A stretch of 64,000 nucleotides of DNA from Eopsaltria australis. Taxonomy: Eukaryota > Chordata > Aves > Passeriformes > Petroicidae. The position numbers and the translations under genes were made by a program. The stretch is taken from contig JAVTVJ010000547.1 in assembly GCA_034509425.1 (NCBI GenBank), forward strand, positions 1-64,000, read 5' to 3'. Shown here piece after piece: positions 18,216 to 30,300 of this stretch. The notes under the pieces are model-generated. The model had not been told where the DNA came from. It was given only the letters and a program-made list of their open reading frames with translations, and did not search any database. Numbering within the stretch: position 1 is the stretch's first letter; every line of letters begins with the position of its first letter.

Positions 18216-19587
18216 AGTTACCTTAGTATTCTCTGTGAATTACTAATAGGAATTGTATTACTAGACAGAAATGGATAACTGAATTTTAATCTGTTTTCCA
18301 GTTTTACTTTATGTTAATGAGTGTTGAGTTCTGTATCTACAGCTGAACCTCGAAGTACAGTGACCCCAGAGACAATACCACAAACCTGCATCCCTGCTCG
18401 AAGAAGGGATGGAAGGATGGATCTGTGTACTCGCAGCTCGTAATGCTGTCTTTGGAACTCTCCCAAACTATTGCTCCTGATGTCTTCATAACTCCGGATC
18501 GCCCCTGATGTATTAATGGCTATAAGTATGTTGTTAAAGTTTAAGTACTATTAGATTTATTAAGTTCTCTTAGGGTTACGTGTTACGACTAAGTTCTGTG
18601 AAAGTTAACTACAGTTATGCATAACTATGTATGTTATAGCAAAGATTAGGTTCTGTTAAGATTATGTACGTACTGTCATGCATATGTGTCATGGGGTAAT
18701 CGCTGTTAAGAATTCCCGGTGTAGAGAGAGGGGGTGGAGTCGGAAATGAAGTAGCCAGCATAAACTCCGCCTACCAAAAAACTCATAAAACCAAGAAAGC
18801 ACTTGAAGAGACCCTCTTTTTAAAGCTTCCAGTTTGCTGAAGAAAGAAGTCGCTAGGCTCATCCAACTGTTTTTAAAGTCAGGTATGTCACATCAGCTGT
18901 GCTTGGCTGCTTTGTCCTTTAGAGAAAGACACACTGAGACACTTTTCACAGCTCCTCTTCCTGGCTCACAAGTTACACTGGTCTCTCGCCTGCTTTCCCT
19001 CCTTCCTGCACCTAGTACCATCTTGAGATGGCCTTGGCTTCCAGTGCAGCTGCCATTTTATGGCTGGGCCAGCACTGGAGAAGATGGTGTGACTGCTGGT
19101 TGGGGCCTGAGCTGTGCCCACATCTTTAGGCACATGTCTAGGCTTGGTGTTGCAGGAATAGGCCCTTTGGCCCAACATTGGTTAGTGAAGATGCCAAACC
19201 AGCATGCAACTCATTAAAATTGCAGAAAAACAAGGTGTGTTTGAGAACATCATCACACATCTGACACTGGCCTCTGCACACAGGGAAGAGCTGAGACCAA
19301 ACAGGGCAAACCAGCAGAGGGGCAAAGCCTAATTAGTCAGCAGGGCTGAAGGCAATTGTTTAGGCGTGACCCCATTGTTTTGCCAGTCCTTTGGTAGCTA
19401 TTCATATAAGTAGCTCAGCCACTATTTATTAAAACAGGGTGAGGCAAAGACAGGAGATTAGTAGCAGGAGAACCACAGTACACCTGTCTTTGGGATGCAC
19501 AGAAGGTCAAGAAAGCAGGAGGAAGCAGGTGGCATGGCTGGAGCTCTAAAGGCTGGGGAGGTGAAGGTGACTTCAGAGCTCACGTAC
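18216..19587. other. Non-coding DNA, possible old LTR near 18500-18830; no GSG1 terminal exon seen
   Basis: The AT-rich stretch to about 18700 leads to GGTGTAGAGAGAGGGGG and CTCATAAAACC, which look like a U3 with a TATA box, but no boundaries or duplications were found. From 18830 to 19587 the sequence looks like unique intron or downstream DNA. I looked on the - strand for the last GSG1 coding exon and did not find it. Confidence 0.45.
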
Positions 19588-19999
<412 letters not shown>

Positions 20000-20055
20000 T
20001 CAAGGGACAGTACTTCCCACTCTCAACCCAATCCTGAAAGGATGTCCTTTGGATA

Positions 20056-20747
20056 TGTCCTGGGTTGACTGTATGATGCTTGTATCCCCAATCGTCTGTC
20101 CTGCTTATGCCAGGTATTAAGTTCTGTAGCTTTAAGTTAGGCCCAGAGAGAGAGAGAGTGAAGAGGGTGAAGGGGGGAGAGAAAACGCACACAGTTTGTC
20201 TACAGGAGTTACACCTTACTCCCCCGGAAATTCCTTCAGAGACTGCGCTCGAAGCGGAGACAGAAAAAATAGAGATAAGCTCTCTGTGTGCTCTTGGAGT
20301 TCGCAGCTGGGTGCTCTCGGAAATCTCTCGGCTTTTGCAGAGAGAGAGAGACTTTATTTCTTTTACTGGTTTATTTCTTCTGGGACTGGTCAGCATCTCT
20401 GTGGTCCAAGACATCAGGACAATCCCCCAGGGGCCCCCCGACTCTGCAGCCGGGCCTGGCCATTGGCCCCAGCCTCTGGAGGGACTGAGGCTGACACAGC
20501 CGCACCCACAGAAGGACTCTCTGGATCCACCATCTCTTCAGAGAAAGGAGAGGTTTCATTGTTTTATATCATTCAATTTTTGTTTCCAAACTTGTGAATA
20601 TTCTGCTTATTAAATAAATAGTTTTTTCCACTTTTTCTCTAAGGAATCTTTTCCCGAACCAGTTTGGGGGAGGAGTGGCTGAAATTGGCTTGTCTAGAGG
20701 AGACCCCCTTGGAGGTCTCCTTCTAACATTTGCCCTAAACTAGGACA
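20056..20747 (+). repeat. Solo LTR (TGTCCTGGG type), TSD GGATA, in GSG1 intron 3-to-2 region
   Basis: A 692-bp unit runs TGTCCTGGGTTGACTG to CTAAACTAGGACA, with GGATA on both sides (20051-20055 and 20748-20752). It has AATAAA near 20611 and a downstream T-rich stretch. A 5-bp duplication and TGTCCTGGG...AGGACA ends fit avian ERVL-type LTRs. It lies antisense to GSG1, less than 100 bp upstream of exon 3. Confidence 0.93.
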
Positions 20748-20752
20748 GGATA

Positions 20753-22706
20753 GAAGGGAATGAAGGAAAACAGCAGACACCCAAAAGCAATCTCCCCAGC
20801 CTGTGAGCAAGGGATCAACAGGTGCTGTAGGGGACAGAGTGCCTGCCACAGAGGATGGCTTAGCTCTTCTAGCATGGCAGAGCTGAGAGGAACTAAAATG
20901 CTCTCTGTAAACAAGCCAGCATTATTCATAAACATCAAGGAGGAAAGCAAAGGGAATAAGACAGGGGAAGCTGTTGACTATTAGCATAAAACCTAATGGT
21001 CATAGATTGGCCATGAACACATCTGAACTCTAATCACAACAATGAAAGCAAGCAATTTTAACCTGGGACTCAGCTAGTTAAGAACTATATGGTGCATCCA
21101 TGACTATCTGAGACATGGCCTCTGGAATTCAGGAAGCCCCTTGCAAGCCTGTATTTCTCACTGAAACCCCAGTTAAAATGAAAATACATTCCTTGGGGTT
21201 GATATCCAGCCAGGGCAGTAACATTGACCACTCACCCTGCTTCTTGAACAGAGTGCAGGAACTTTCATGCTGGGATTTTGAGTGGGGTTTAAGTGATACC
21301 AGAGTCCACAGCTGAGCTGAGTTCTACAGCTGTGCAGTAGGAATTTGAGGAGAATGAAGAAAGGCACTCTGTAATGCTGGGCTATGGAAAAGCACAGGAT
21401 TCACTGAGAGAGAAACATTAATCTGACAAATGAAGCAGCACTGTGAACACTACTGTTAGCATCTATTAATGGCTGTAGAGGAGACATTCAGCTGGGGGAA
21501 AGGAGTGTGAAGAAAACCCTCATTAATGTGGCACTGACTTGAATACTCAACATCATTAGTGCCATAGAGTCACCCAGCTCTTTAGCAGAAATAGATGAGC
21601 TGCATTCCCTGTTTAAAGGAGCTGGCTTGCTTGCTGCAGTACCATCAAGGAGAATATTTCACTAAAGGTCAGACTGTCAAAAGTATTCTGGAGGTTGCAG
21701 GCACCACACATACACAGAGACCTCTGCATCATTTTCCTCTTGAGTCCAGGCTTCCCACTGGTAATGTGTAATTTGGTCTTGTAATGTTGCCTGTGTATTG
21801 TGGAGCTGCTCTGCACACATCCAGCTCAGCCAGCCCATCCCACAATCTGCAGTCACATCCCCTTGTCCAGTGCTAGCCCAGCTATACAACGACACCTGCA
21901 CCGGTTCTTAAGATGACACCATGTGCAGGAAGGGGTGAAAATAGTGCTGGTAAATCCCCAGCATTTATTATGCCTTTGCTCTCAGGGTTTGAATGCTGAT
22001 GCAGGCTCTGCACCCCAGACCTTTCCCTTCACATAATATCTTCTGAAACAACTTGCCTCCAGCCTCCATCTCAGGGAATAGTTAGCAAGCTCACACCAAC
22101 TGAAAAGCCTTCATTAAATGGAATCTCCATAGCACATGTACACATACATCAAAGCATAGTGAGGCTATCCACAGGATGATTTGAAACATGTGACAATGAC
22201 AGGTGGGGTGATCTCTCCTATCCAAATATAGTTTTGTATTTAATGAGGCAAGGACTCCACCTTTAAAGCATAACTTTCAGATGTCCTTTTCATTTACCAC
22301 AAAGAGGTGATTCAGCTTCCAGATTCATTGTGTTAGACCCCAAAACTGAAGCACTGAGTTAATATGTAGCCTGTGTGGGAGGGACTGCCCTGAGGCTGCA
22401 TCCATCCTCTTCCCCTTTCCTATAGCAAGATGACAATCCCAGACCAGGTAACTTACTACATGAGACAAACCCCACTTCCTAATGGAGGGAGTCTGAAGTT
22501 TCTAGCAGTGGCTTCACAAATGGCAGTGGTTTATGCCAACATCTGGGAGGAAATCTTTGCTCTTTTAGCAACCATGAGGACAGGATTTCATGCCTGGCTC
22601 TTTGGGGACTCACCCTGCTGTCCCCACACAGGCAAAATGTTGCAGGTCCCCTGTCCCAAGGAGGCACACTGTGCAGCTACCGTGACATACAGGGATTTGG
22701 TCTTAC
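20753..22706. other. GSG1 intron between exons 2 and 3, no other gene
   Basis: Unique-looking intronic DNA. No further exon, RNA gene or clear repeat was recognised on either strand. Confidence 0.6.
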
Positions 22707-22754
22707 CTCTCTCTGCTGGTGGTGAAAGCTCAATAAAGCTGCGGCATTTCTCTT
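22707..22754 (-). CDS. GSG1: GSG1 exon 2 (small 48-bp exon)
   Basis: This tiny exon has an acceptor TTTCAG and donor GTAAGA on the - strand. Joined in phase to exon 1 it reads EEKCRSFIELSPPAER and then the first base of a Gly codon. The CRSF(I)(D/E)L block is strictly placed between the extracellular loop and the next membrane segment in GSG1 and GSG1L. It is too short to appear as an open frame and was found by looking for that motif. Confidence 0.92.
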
Positions 22755-23341
22755 CTGAAACACAAAACCAAAGCTTCTAGTTTACAAAACAATGCAGGGA
22801 ACATATGGGAAAAGAAAATCTCTTAATCTTACTCTCTTTTCAGTGCATACATCCAGTCATCCCTGGATCTACCCATCAGACCTTCTCACCTCTGGTCTTT
22901 GTTTGACTATCTTTCCAGACCTTCACTGAGGCAAAGGACAGGAAGGCAACATTTGCCTGCAAAACTAGAAATGACCTTTTCAGAAAAAAAGCTTCAGCAA
23001 TTTGTAAATCTTACTATCCTCTGCTGAATATAAAAATCTGTTGCTACTCATTCACAACATTACTAATGATCAGGTCTATTAAGGGTGTAGCTTGTAACAG
23101 ACTGCAGATCCACCACTTCTGCTGAATTCCCACACACCCTAATCTCAGAAGAGCATTTCTAGCACTGCTTCTCAAAGAAGAAAGCATAAAAACAATTTCC
23201 CAAGTGAAATATTTTGTGACAGAGATGCGAGTCCCCCTTCTGTGGCAGAGACTCATACAGAAATAAGATCCTCAGTCCTCACATTTTAGGCATGCTATTT
23301 CAACAAATTGTGTTAATATTTGCTTTGGCTTTTTATGTTGG

Positions 23342-23911
23342 TGTATTGGGTCTGACTGGGGTAAAGCTCACAGGCCTTACACTGCTGTGCTTTGTATTGG
23401 TAGCTGGCGTTGATAACAGAGCACTGTTTTGGCTACTGCCAAGCAGTGCTGTCTCTCTGACATTCCCTCCCCCACTGAAGGGGATGGGGGTGGGCAAGAT
23501 CCTGGAAGGGGACACCAGCAGGCCAGCTGACCCCAGTCAGCCAAAGGGATATTCCATACCATATGACATCAGCTCAGATATATAAGGGAAGGAAGAGAGG
23601 AGGAGGAGGAGGCACTCAGGGCTGGTCCATGTTTGCCTCCTGGAACAACCATCACGCGTGCTGAAGCCCTGCTTCCCAGAAAGTGTCCGAACATCGCTAC
23701 TGATGGGAAGTAGAGATTGATTGTTTTTCCCTCCGCTCTTGCGCATGCAACTCTCAGCTTGCTTGTTCTATTTTTTCCCCCGCTGTAATAAAACTGCCTT
23801 ATCTTATCCTGGTAGTTTTTCCATATTATTCTCTCCCCTCTCCCAGTGGGAGAGGGAGTGATAGAGTGACTGAGTGGGCACCTGGCACCTAGACGGGGTC
23901 AACCCACGACA
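23342..23911 (+). repeat. ERVL solo LTR copy A, TSD GTTGG, in GSG1 intron 1
   Basis: TGTATTGGG...CCCACGACA (570 bp) is flanked by GTTGG at 23337-23341 and 23912-23916. It has a TATATAAGGG promoter box near 23578 and AATAAA near 23786. It matches the LTRs of the ERVL at 45918-49317 and the solo copy at 53545-54111. It is antisense to GSG1. Confidence 0.95.
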
Positions 23912-23929
23912 GTTGGCCAGGTGCAAACT

Positions 23930-24200
23930 ACTGTCTCAGCTGAGGGTCCATCACTATTATCTGTAAGTCTCTGTCCCTGCATTTCTGCTTCATGTAAGAA
24001 TCTCATTTTCTCAATTTCTATCCCCAGTTCTAATCTTTCCAAATCTCCTGTGTTACTTCTATCATCCACAGCTCTCAGGATGCTACCCAGTTTAGTGCCA
24101 TCTGCAGTTCTCATTAACTTGCAATTTGCTACTTCACCTAGAACTTTAATGGGGATATTCAGTAATGGCTCATCTAAACTGATCCTGAGATTAGCCTGAA
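23930..24200. repeat. Ancient CR1/L3-like LINE fragment
   Basis: Phrases such as CAGTTTAGTGCCATCTGCAG and the run to about 24200 resemble old amniote CR1 copies. It is strongly diverged; the identity is from memory and the edges are approximate. Confidence 0.35.
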
Positions 24201-25833
24201 TAATGAAATCCTTTCTCCAGCTTGACTCAAACTCCTTTTGTTTAGAGTAGTCCCTTTTTTGTTGTTTTTATTGTATATGCACTTGCTTCAAAGATGCACA
24301 GTAGTGGGTGGGTTGTGCTTGATTTAGAGGAAGCAGGAGACTGAGACTGACTGTGCTTCTACCCTGTGCTCTATCCCATGTTCTGCAGCAATCCAGATGT
24401 TCCATGCTTTCTGCATTCCTTCAGGCACTGGGGTTATTCCAGGACTGCCCACTGGACAGATAAGTCGCTTAGAGAAATCAGTCGAGGGATGTAGTTTCAT
24501 TCCCACAAGCATCATGGAAATACAACCCACCCCAAACCAGTCCTAAATAAACACATCTCCTTTCACAGCCTGTCTGGAAATGCTCATAACAAAAAGCAGC
24601 CCACTTGTTAGGACATGAGAGTTTCAAGCACATTCCCTTCTGCTCCAACCCCTCCTTCTGTCTGCTTTTCTTCACCAGTTATTTATTTTCAAACTCTGAC
24701 AGCAACAGAGATGAAAAATACTATACTGGAAGGATGGCTTGGTTAAAGAAGGTGAGATGTTTGTACTTGGGCAGAGCTGAAGGGAGGGTGGTGGGCTCAG
24801 GGGAATGGCTCTGATGAAAGTGACTTTCATCACTCTATATTTAGATACAAATCTCTGTGTTGGCCACCTTCTGGATTAGTTCTGATCCTTGATGTGTGTG
24901 CCAGGCAGTAAAGAGCATCTGAGCACTGCAGAGCACCCACCTGTGCTGGCGTGGCACAGGTCCCAGCAGAAGGACTTGAGCAGGTCTGGGCAGGAACAAG
25001 TCAAGGGTGAAGGGAAGCACCAAAGGGTTCTAGTACAGGTTGCACAACCACTCCCTGGCACTCCAGGATTTACAGTCCCACATGGTCAAAAATCACAAAT
25101 GAAACTTGTCACAATATCACAAAAACTAAAACCAATTACAATATTGCAGGTCTAATCCTCAGGTCAATTTGCCTCCTAGCTTTAGTTTCTTTGGGATCAG
25201 ATCCTCCAGGTTTTCTCTGTATCTATAAGGTAGTAATTCTCTTTCCCCATTTTTTGTTTTCTTTTTTTTTTTTTTTAAGAAAAGCCCAGTCTCTGTTTAA
25301 TAACACAAAACCACTCAGTTTGGTGATTTAAGAACACCAACGATTGTAGTCCTCACAGAGATAGCTAAAAATTAACATCTGCATAAAATCACTGTACTTA
25401 AATTTCTGAGAGGACATGCACAAATTTACCCTGAAGAGCATGAAGTAAGCTGTGTGTAGGAATGGAGGTATGGGGAAAGGGAAAGGATGCTCATGGGAGT
25501 TCCCATCAGGATGAACAGTGCCATCAAAAAGTCACTGCCATCACCACCATCACTTGTACCATCACCACCATCACTTGCACTTCACAGCCCCTATTCCAGA
25601 CCAATGGGCACACCAGAGACAACCATTATTTCCTTCAACCAGTTTCCCTGCTCTGTGAACATTCCAGTGAAGGACAGAAATATATTGACTGCACCAGTGC
25701 ACAGGGCTGATACCATCTAGGAAAAGGAGGAAGACTTTTCTCCCAAGTGTTCTCAGCCTCCCACCTTTCAGTTTCAAACTTCTCTGGAGTAAATACAAGG
25801 CAATAAGTTGTGGCTGCCTGAGAAAAACACTAC

Positions 25834-26152
25834 CTGGCCCTTCCATGTTCTCTTCACAGGAAAGCCACATCCCTGTGTGGAAGTATCTGAAGGCAAAGTG
25901 GTCATCTCCAGTCTCCCAGCTGTAGTGCACTATGTCCTCAACTGAAACATTGCTAGCATATCCATCAGGTGGTATGGGGACACCGATGCACTGCATGGCT
26001 TTGGTCTTCCCACACAAAGGCTTGGGTACTTTCTGGGTCCCAGTGCACCAGTAGCTGCCCAGCAAGGCTGTGGTGGAGAGGGTGAGAGCCAGCAGGTTCA
26101 GGACGACAGCCAGGAAAGTACGGCGCAATGGCAGTCCCTTCAGCAGCTCCAT
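25834..26152 (-). CDS. GSG1: GSG1 exon 1 (first coding exon: TM1 and extracellular loop)
   Basis: ATG at 26152 opens MELLKGLPLRRTFLAVVLNL, a first membrane helix (about residues 12-34, AVVLNLLALTLSTTALLGSY) and the family signature WCTGTQKVPKPLCG, then YSWETGDDHFAFRYFHTGMW and LSCEENMEGP. The open frame runs on to 25571, but a GTAGTG donor at 25833 and the in-phase exon 2 show that coding stops at 25834. GSG1 proteins are four-pass relatives of claudins and PMP22. Mouse GSG1 is a germ-cell protein of the endoplasmic reticulum, while its paralogue GSG1L is an AMPA-receptor partner. The VPKPLC and ALSTTALL wording favours GSG1 over GSG1L. Confidence 0.92.
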
Positions 26153-26879
26153 CTACAACACACAAATGGGAGAGACCGTCACACTGGCCACTTGTCCTAC
26201 CTAGCCTTGTGAATCCCACCTTTTCCCAGCATGCATCTGTGGGGAGGGGTTATGAGCACTGCCCTCCTCACAACATCCCCACGGCTCACCCAGCATGGAA
26301 GAACCATTTCTTGAAAGCCAGGGCAGTGGACCAATAGGTCAGCTTCAACCATTTCAAAGTATGCTGAGTATCTGTACTGGGGAAGAGAGGGTGACATAGC
26401 AGGACTGAGTGCACTGAGGTGTCTGAGCACATGAGCAAAATGAAAGGAGCATCACATGCATCCATCTCAGAGATGACAGAGAGAAACTGTTAACCAACTT
26501 CCCTGAATACCATGTGTTGCCTTTACATGAAATACAATGAATGCTCTCTCCAACAAAATGAGAAATCTTGCTGCCAAGTGTCACAAAACACTTTTTCAAG
26601 CAGTTCATTACTGTACCTAGGGAGGTAGAAAGTATAGTGATTTCTCAGTGGGAAAAGGCAGGAAAATGTTCCCATATCGCTGAAGGTCACATATCAAAGC
26701 AGTGACCAGCTCAGAGAGGACACCCAGCTATCCAGACCTGGCATCTTGAGTACAAGCCCCAGAGCAGCACCGTCAACCTGAGCTCCCATCTGCACATCAG
26801 AAATTTGGTAGGATGGTGGGATGACAGTGCCTCTGCTTTCACACAAAGTGCCAAAGGTTTTTTTTCCTATAAGAGTAAA

Positions 26880-27330
26880 TGTTGCTGTGGGATTACATTA
26901 TGTGTATAATAGAAAAGCAGGCCTGGAAGGCCTAGAATAAGCCTCTGTCCTGGGCCCGGAGGTGACCATGGAAGCATATCCAGGTCACCAGGGATGGACT
27001 GGGAAAGAGAATTGTGGGTTTGTGGCCTTCTGGACCTATTGAGAGTGAGGATTATAGTTTGTGACCTTTTAGGGTATTGTTTACCTGTTATCATAATAGG
27101 TAAAAACTGTGCAATAACCCAGGTGATTGGGGAACACTGTGGTGAACATCTTTCCTGTTTATGTGATGACATATCCTGTTTGTGTAATGGTATTTAAGGA
27201 ATTTTCACTGCATGATAGTAGTAGTCTTAGTCTTTGTCTTTGCACAAGAACACTGCAAGGTGAAGGTCATAATAAAGCCTCTACATGGAGTCTTTGCCTG
27301 CTGTCCTCTTGTGTGAAGTCCAAGTGTCTG
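26880..27330 (+). repeat. Possible old LTR
   Basis: The block begins TGTTGCTGTGGG, has a TATTTAAGG box near 27190, a downstream AATAAAGCC signal near 27272 and a following T/G-rich stretch, the order of an LTR. No clean ends or target duplication could be read, so this is tentative. Confidence 0.35.
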
Positions 27331-30300
27331 CCTAATTACTGCAAGATGTTGCCACAAACACTTACTGATTTCATCTCATCATTAAAAATAATTCAGAAAG
27401 CAGTTTGTGAACCAGGGTCCTGTGGACTTTCTCACTCAGAATCAGAAGATGAAGACTTTAGGGTTCCTGCAAAACCCTGCACTGACTCCTGAGAACCCCA
27501 AAATATCACTCCATAGATTGATTAGATGTCATCTACCCACACATCAACTTTCATGTAATCAATGCATGTCTCTTCCCACGTGGCACTCCCTATGTTTGGC
27601 GCAACTTCATTCAGATACTCCCACCCTTTCCTATTTATGACTCTGAAAATCTATTTACCCATGAATAGATTCAGTTTGTACAGACGCTGCCTGCTGCTGG
27701 TCCCCTTCATTTAACACCGGCTGACTCACCCAACGCTGAACGTGTGAGAAAGACCCAGCATTCTGTGGACACCACTATAAATAAAATATACAAGACCCAG
27801 TTTTGCATTGTTTGTGACTGTACCACAGATAAAAGTGGTGCAGTTAGAATCATTTTTTCTGCTAACCTGCAAGAACATGGGTCAACAAAGATGGTGCTGA
27901 AGCTCCTCTTGAAAAGCAGGACCTTATTAGCATCTCATCACACTGAGAAAGCAGTGCCTGACCCAGAATACCCTCATTGAAAGCAAGAAAATACTCAGCT
28001 CCTGAAATTTTCCTGTATTGTTTCATACTCTGGCTTCTTTTGTCTCTTCACTAGGACATTTCTCTCTGTGCCCTGGAGATGGTAACATCTTAGTAATGCC
28101 ATAACTAATGACTTTCATGATTTGAAGGTATGTTGAATATCACCATTTTTGCAGAGTAGACACCTACTAGGAAAAGTTTCTGGCTAAAATTAGTGGAAAA
28201 CTTCTCACTGAAAGTTTTTTTTTCTGTGAAAAATTTGGCTTATGACTGAAAATGAAATTACAGACAAAATTGCTGTCCTCAAAAACATAATTTTTCACCT
28301 GAAAACTGAAACCTTCAGCACACAAAGTTTTTCAGTTTTTCATCAATGCTTGATTATAAGATTTTATGTCATCAGGTTTTGGGTTGCTAATGCTTTTACT
28401 TAACAAAAAAATCCACTCACAATATTGACAAAAATAATCTTTCTAATTTAAATCTTTAATAGTGGGGAAAATATTCTCTCCAGTTGATTTATGACAGTAG
28501 TTAAAAGGCCATATAATTTCAGGAAGAGTGTTAAGGAAAAGACATAAAAAATACAAGAAACAAATGAGTCAGAAGTAGGAAGTGGATCAAGGATGAAGAA
28601 GACATATGGAATGAGAAGCAAATCTGAACTACTTCCTGAAAACATTGTTAGTAAAGCTTCCCTCCACAAAAGCCAAGCACTCACTGATAATAACCAACCA
28701 TAATATCTAGATAGCTCCAAAAGGAAAGATAGTTGAATTTACCTTAGTAGCAAGTCTTTGAAGTCCTGTTAATTTGGATGAACAGCACAGAAGTTAGACT
28801 CACACTTTGTCTGCTGTTTTGTTCATCTCTATATCCTCCAAGAAACCAAATTGCTGCAAAATCCCTTCCTCCTTTGTCTGGTCCCCTCCTCCTATGCCTC
28901 CCCAGTGATTATTAAATGCTATCCTTCTGATCAGCAGCTGTTTTGTGGAAAATGGTCATTTTGTAATCCACAATGCAATCACAGCACAGCTGTTCTGGGA
29001 GATTATATGGGAAGCGATTGGTGCTGTGGGTTGGGATTAAAGGCAGAAGAGTGACCTGTATTTACTGAGTAGAAACTTTCTTTAAGATACTGAAGGATTC
29101 CAGCCATCCCCATGTGGTAGCTATTTGGGAGCTTGTATGGAGCAAGCTGGCAGCTCTGGCCAATGCTATAGGGGAGGAGTGACCTTAGCTTGGAAACTGC
29201 CAGCACCCTTGGCATCAGGTCACCCCTTGCCCTGTGCACTATCTCAGCAGAATGGCAAAGACCAAAAGCATCCCAGCCCTAGGATATCTTCCTGGCCACA
29301 CCTGATAGTTGCAGAAAGGGCAGAATAAAAAAATGGGAAGAGGAAAGTTTATGCAACTGCATCTGCTCTGAGGACTGAGGATTTCAGTCCCTGAAGAGGT
29401 ACCAGTACAGCCCTCCCCATGGACACTGGAAATTTTGATGCATAAAGGATCCCCTTAGCAGAAGAGCTGCTGAGTGGAACACTGACACCATGGCATCACC
29501 ACCACGAAGGAGGTATTTGTAACAGCAACAAGTCAAGCCAATAGTCAAAGCATAGGAGAATGAGGTAGACTGTCAGTGTCACTTGTAGTGGCAGCTTTTA
29601 CCCAAATGTGAAGTTCACTGGGAATCCCAGCTGGTTCACACTGGATGAATTTGGGAACCTAGTAAGAAGAGACAGATTCACATTCACACAAAGTTCCCTC
29701 TGAGCTCTTCTCCTGAAAGTTTAAGGGCTCCCAAAATACCTGTGTGGTATCAAAACCATGAAAAGTAAGAATGACACCACCTCTCATGAGAATGTACTAG
29801 AGGCCATGGAGCAGAGCTGCACTGAATCAAACTGCAAGGGAGGGAAGCATCCCAAAGGAAGACGCATCCTCTCTTTCCCACAAGCACTTTGCCCAGTGCC
29901 AAGCAGGTGAAGCTCGCACCACCACTGGGAGCGAACAAGGCAGATTCCCTGCATGCTGCTCTGCCAAGAGAGAGGCAACCAGTGGTCCATCCATTCTCAT
30001 CCCCCGTGTCCAACACTAGAGCCCGAAGGCTGGGGGCAGGTGCTCTGGGTGACAGCACAGCCTGTGCCAGCCCCACACAGCATGGGCAGCAGACAGAGAA
30101 GTTCACGGCCTATCCCGGGCTCCTGACCCTTCCTGCCCTGAGCAGGATGGGCAGTAGCTCTATGGTTATTTTAATCCCAGGCGCTGCATAAACTCCTCTT
30201 ATATAGATAAGCATTTCTAAGACGGACTAACTGAAAGCAATGCTAAACGTCCCTGTGCTCCATGGACTGCCTGCAGGTTTTTGATTAATAAAAATGTTCT

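Noticed and set aside
25540..25585. CATCACCACCATCACTTG repeats considered as a coding His-rich tract
   Set aside because: It is a short simple repeat in GSG1 intron DNA without an exon around it.
25571..25833. Continuation of the GSG1 exon 1 open frame
   Set aside because: A good donor at 25833 and an in-phase exon at 22754 show that this is intron; the added residues match nothing in the family.
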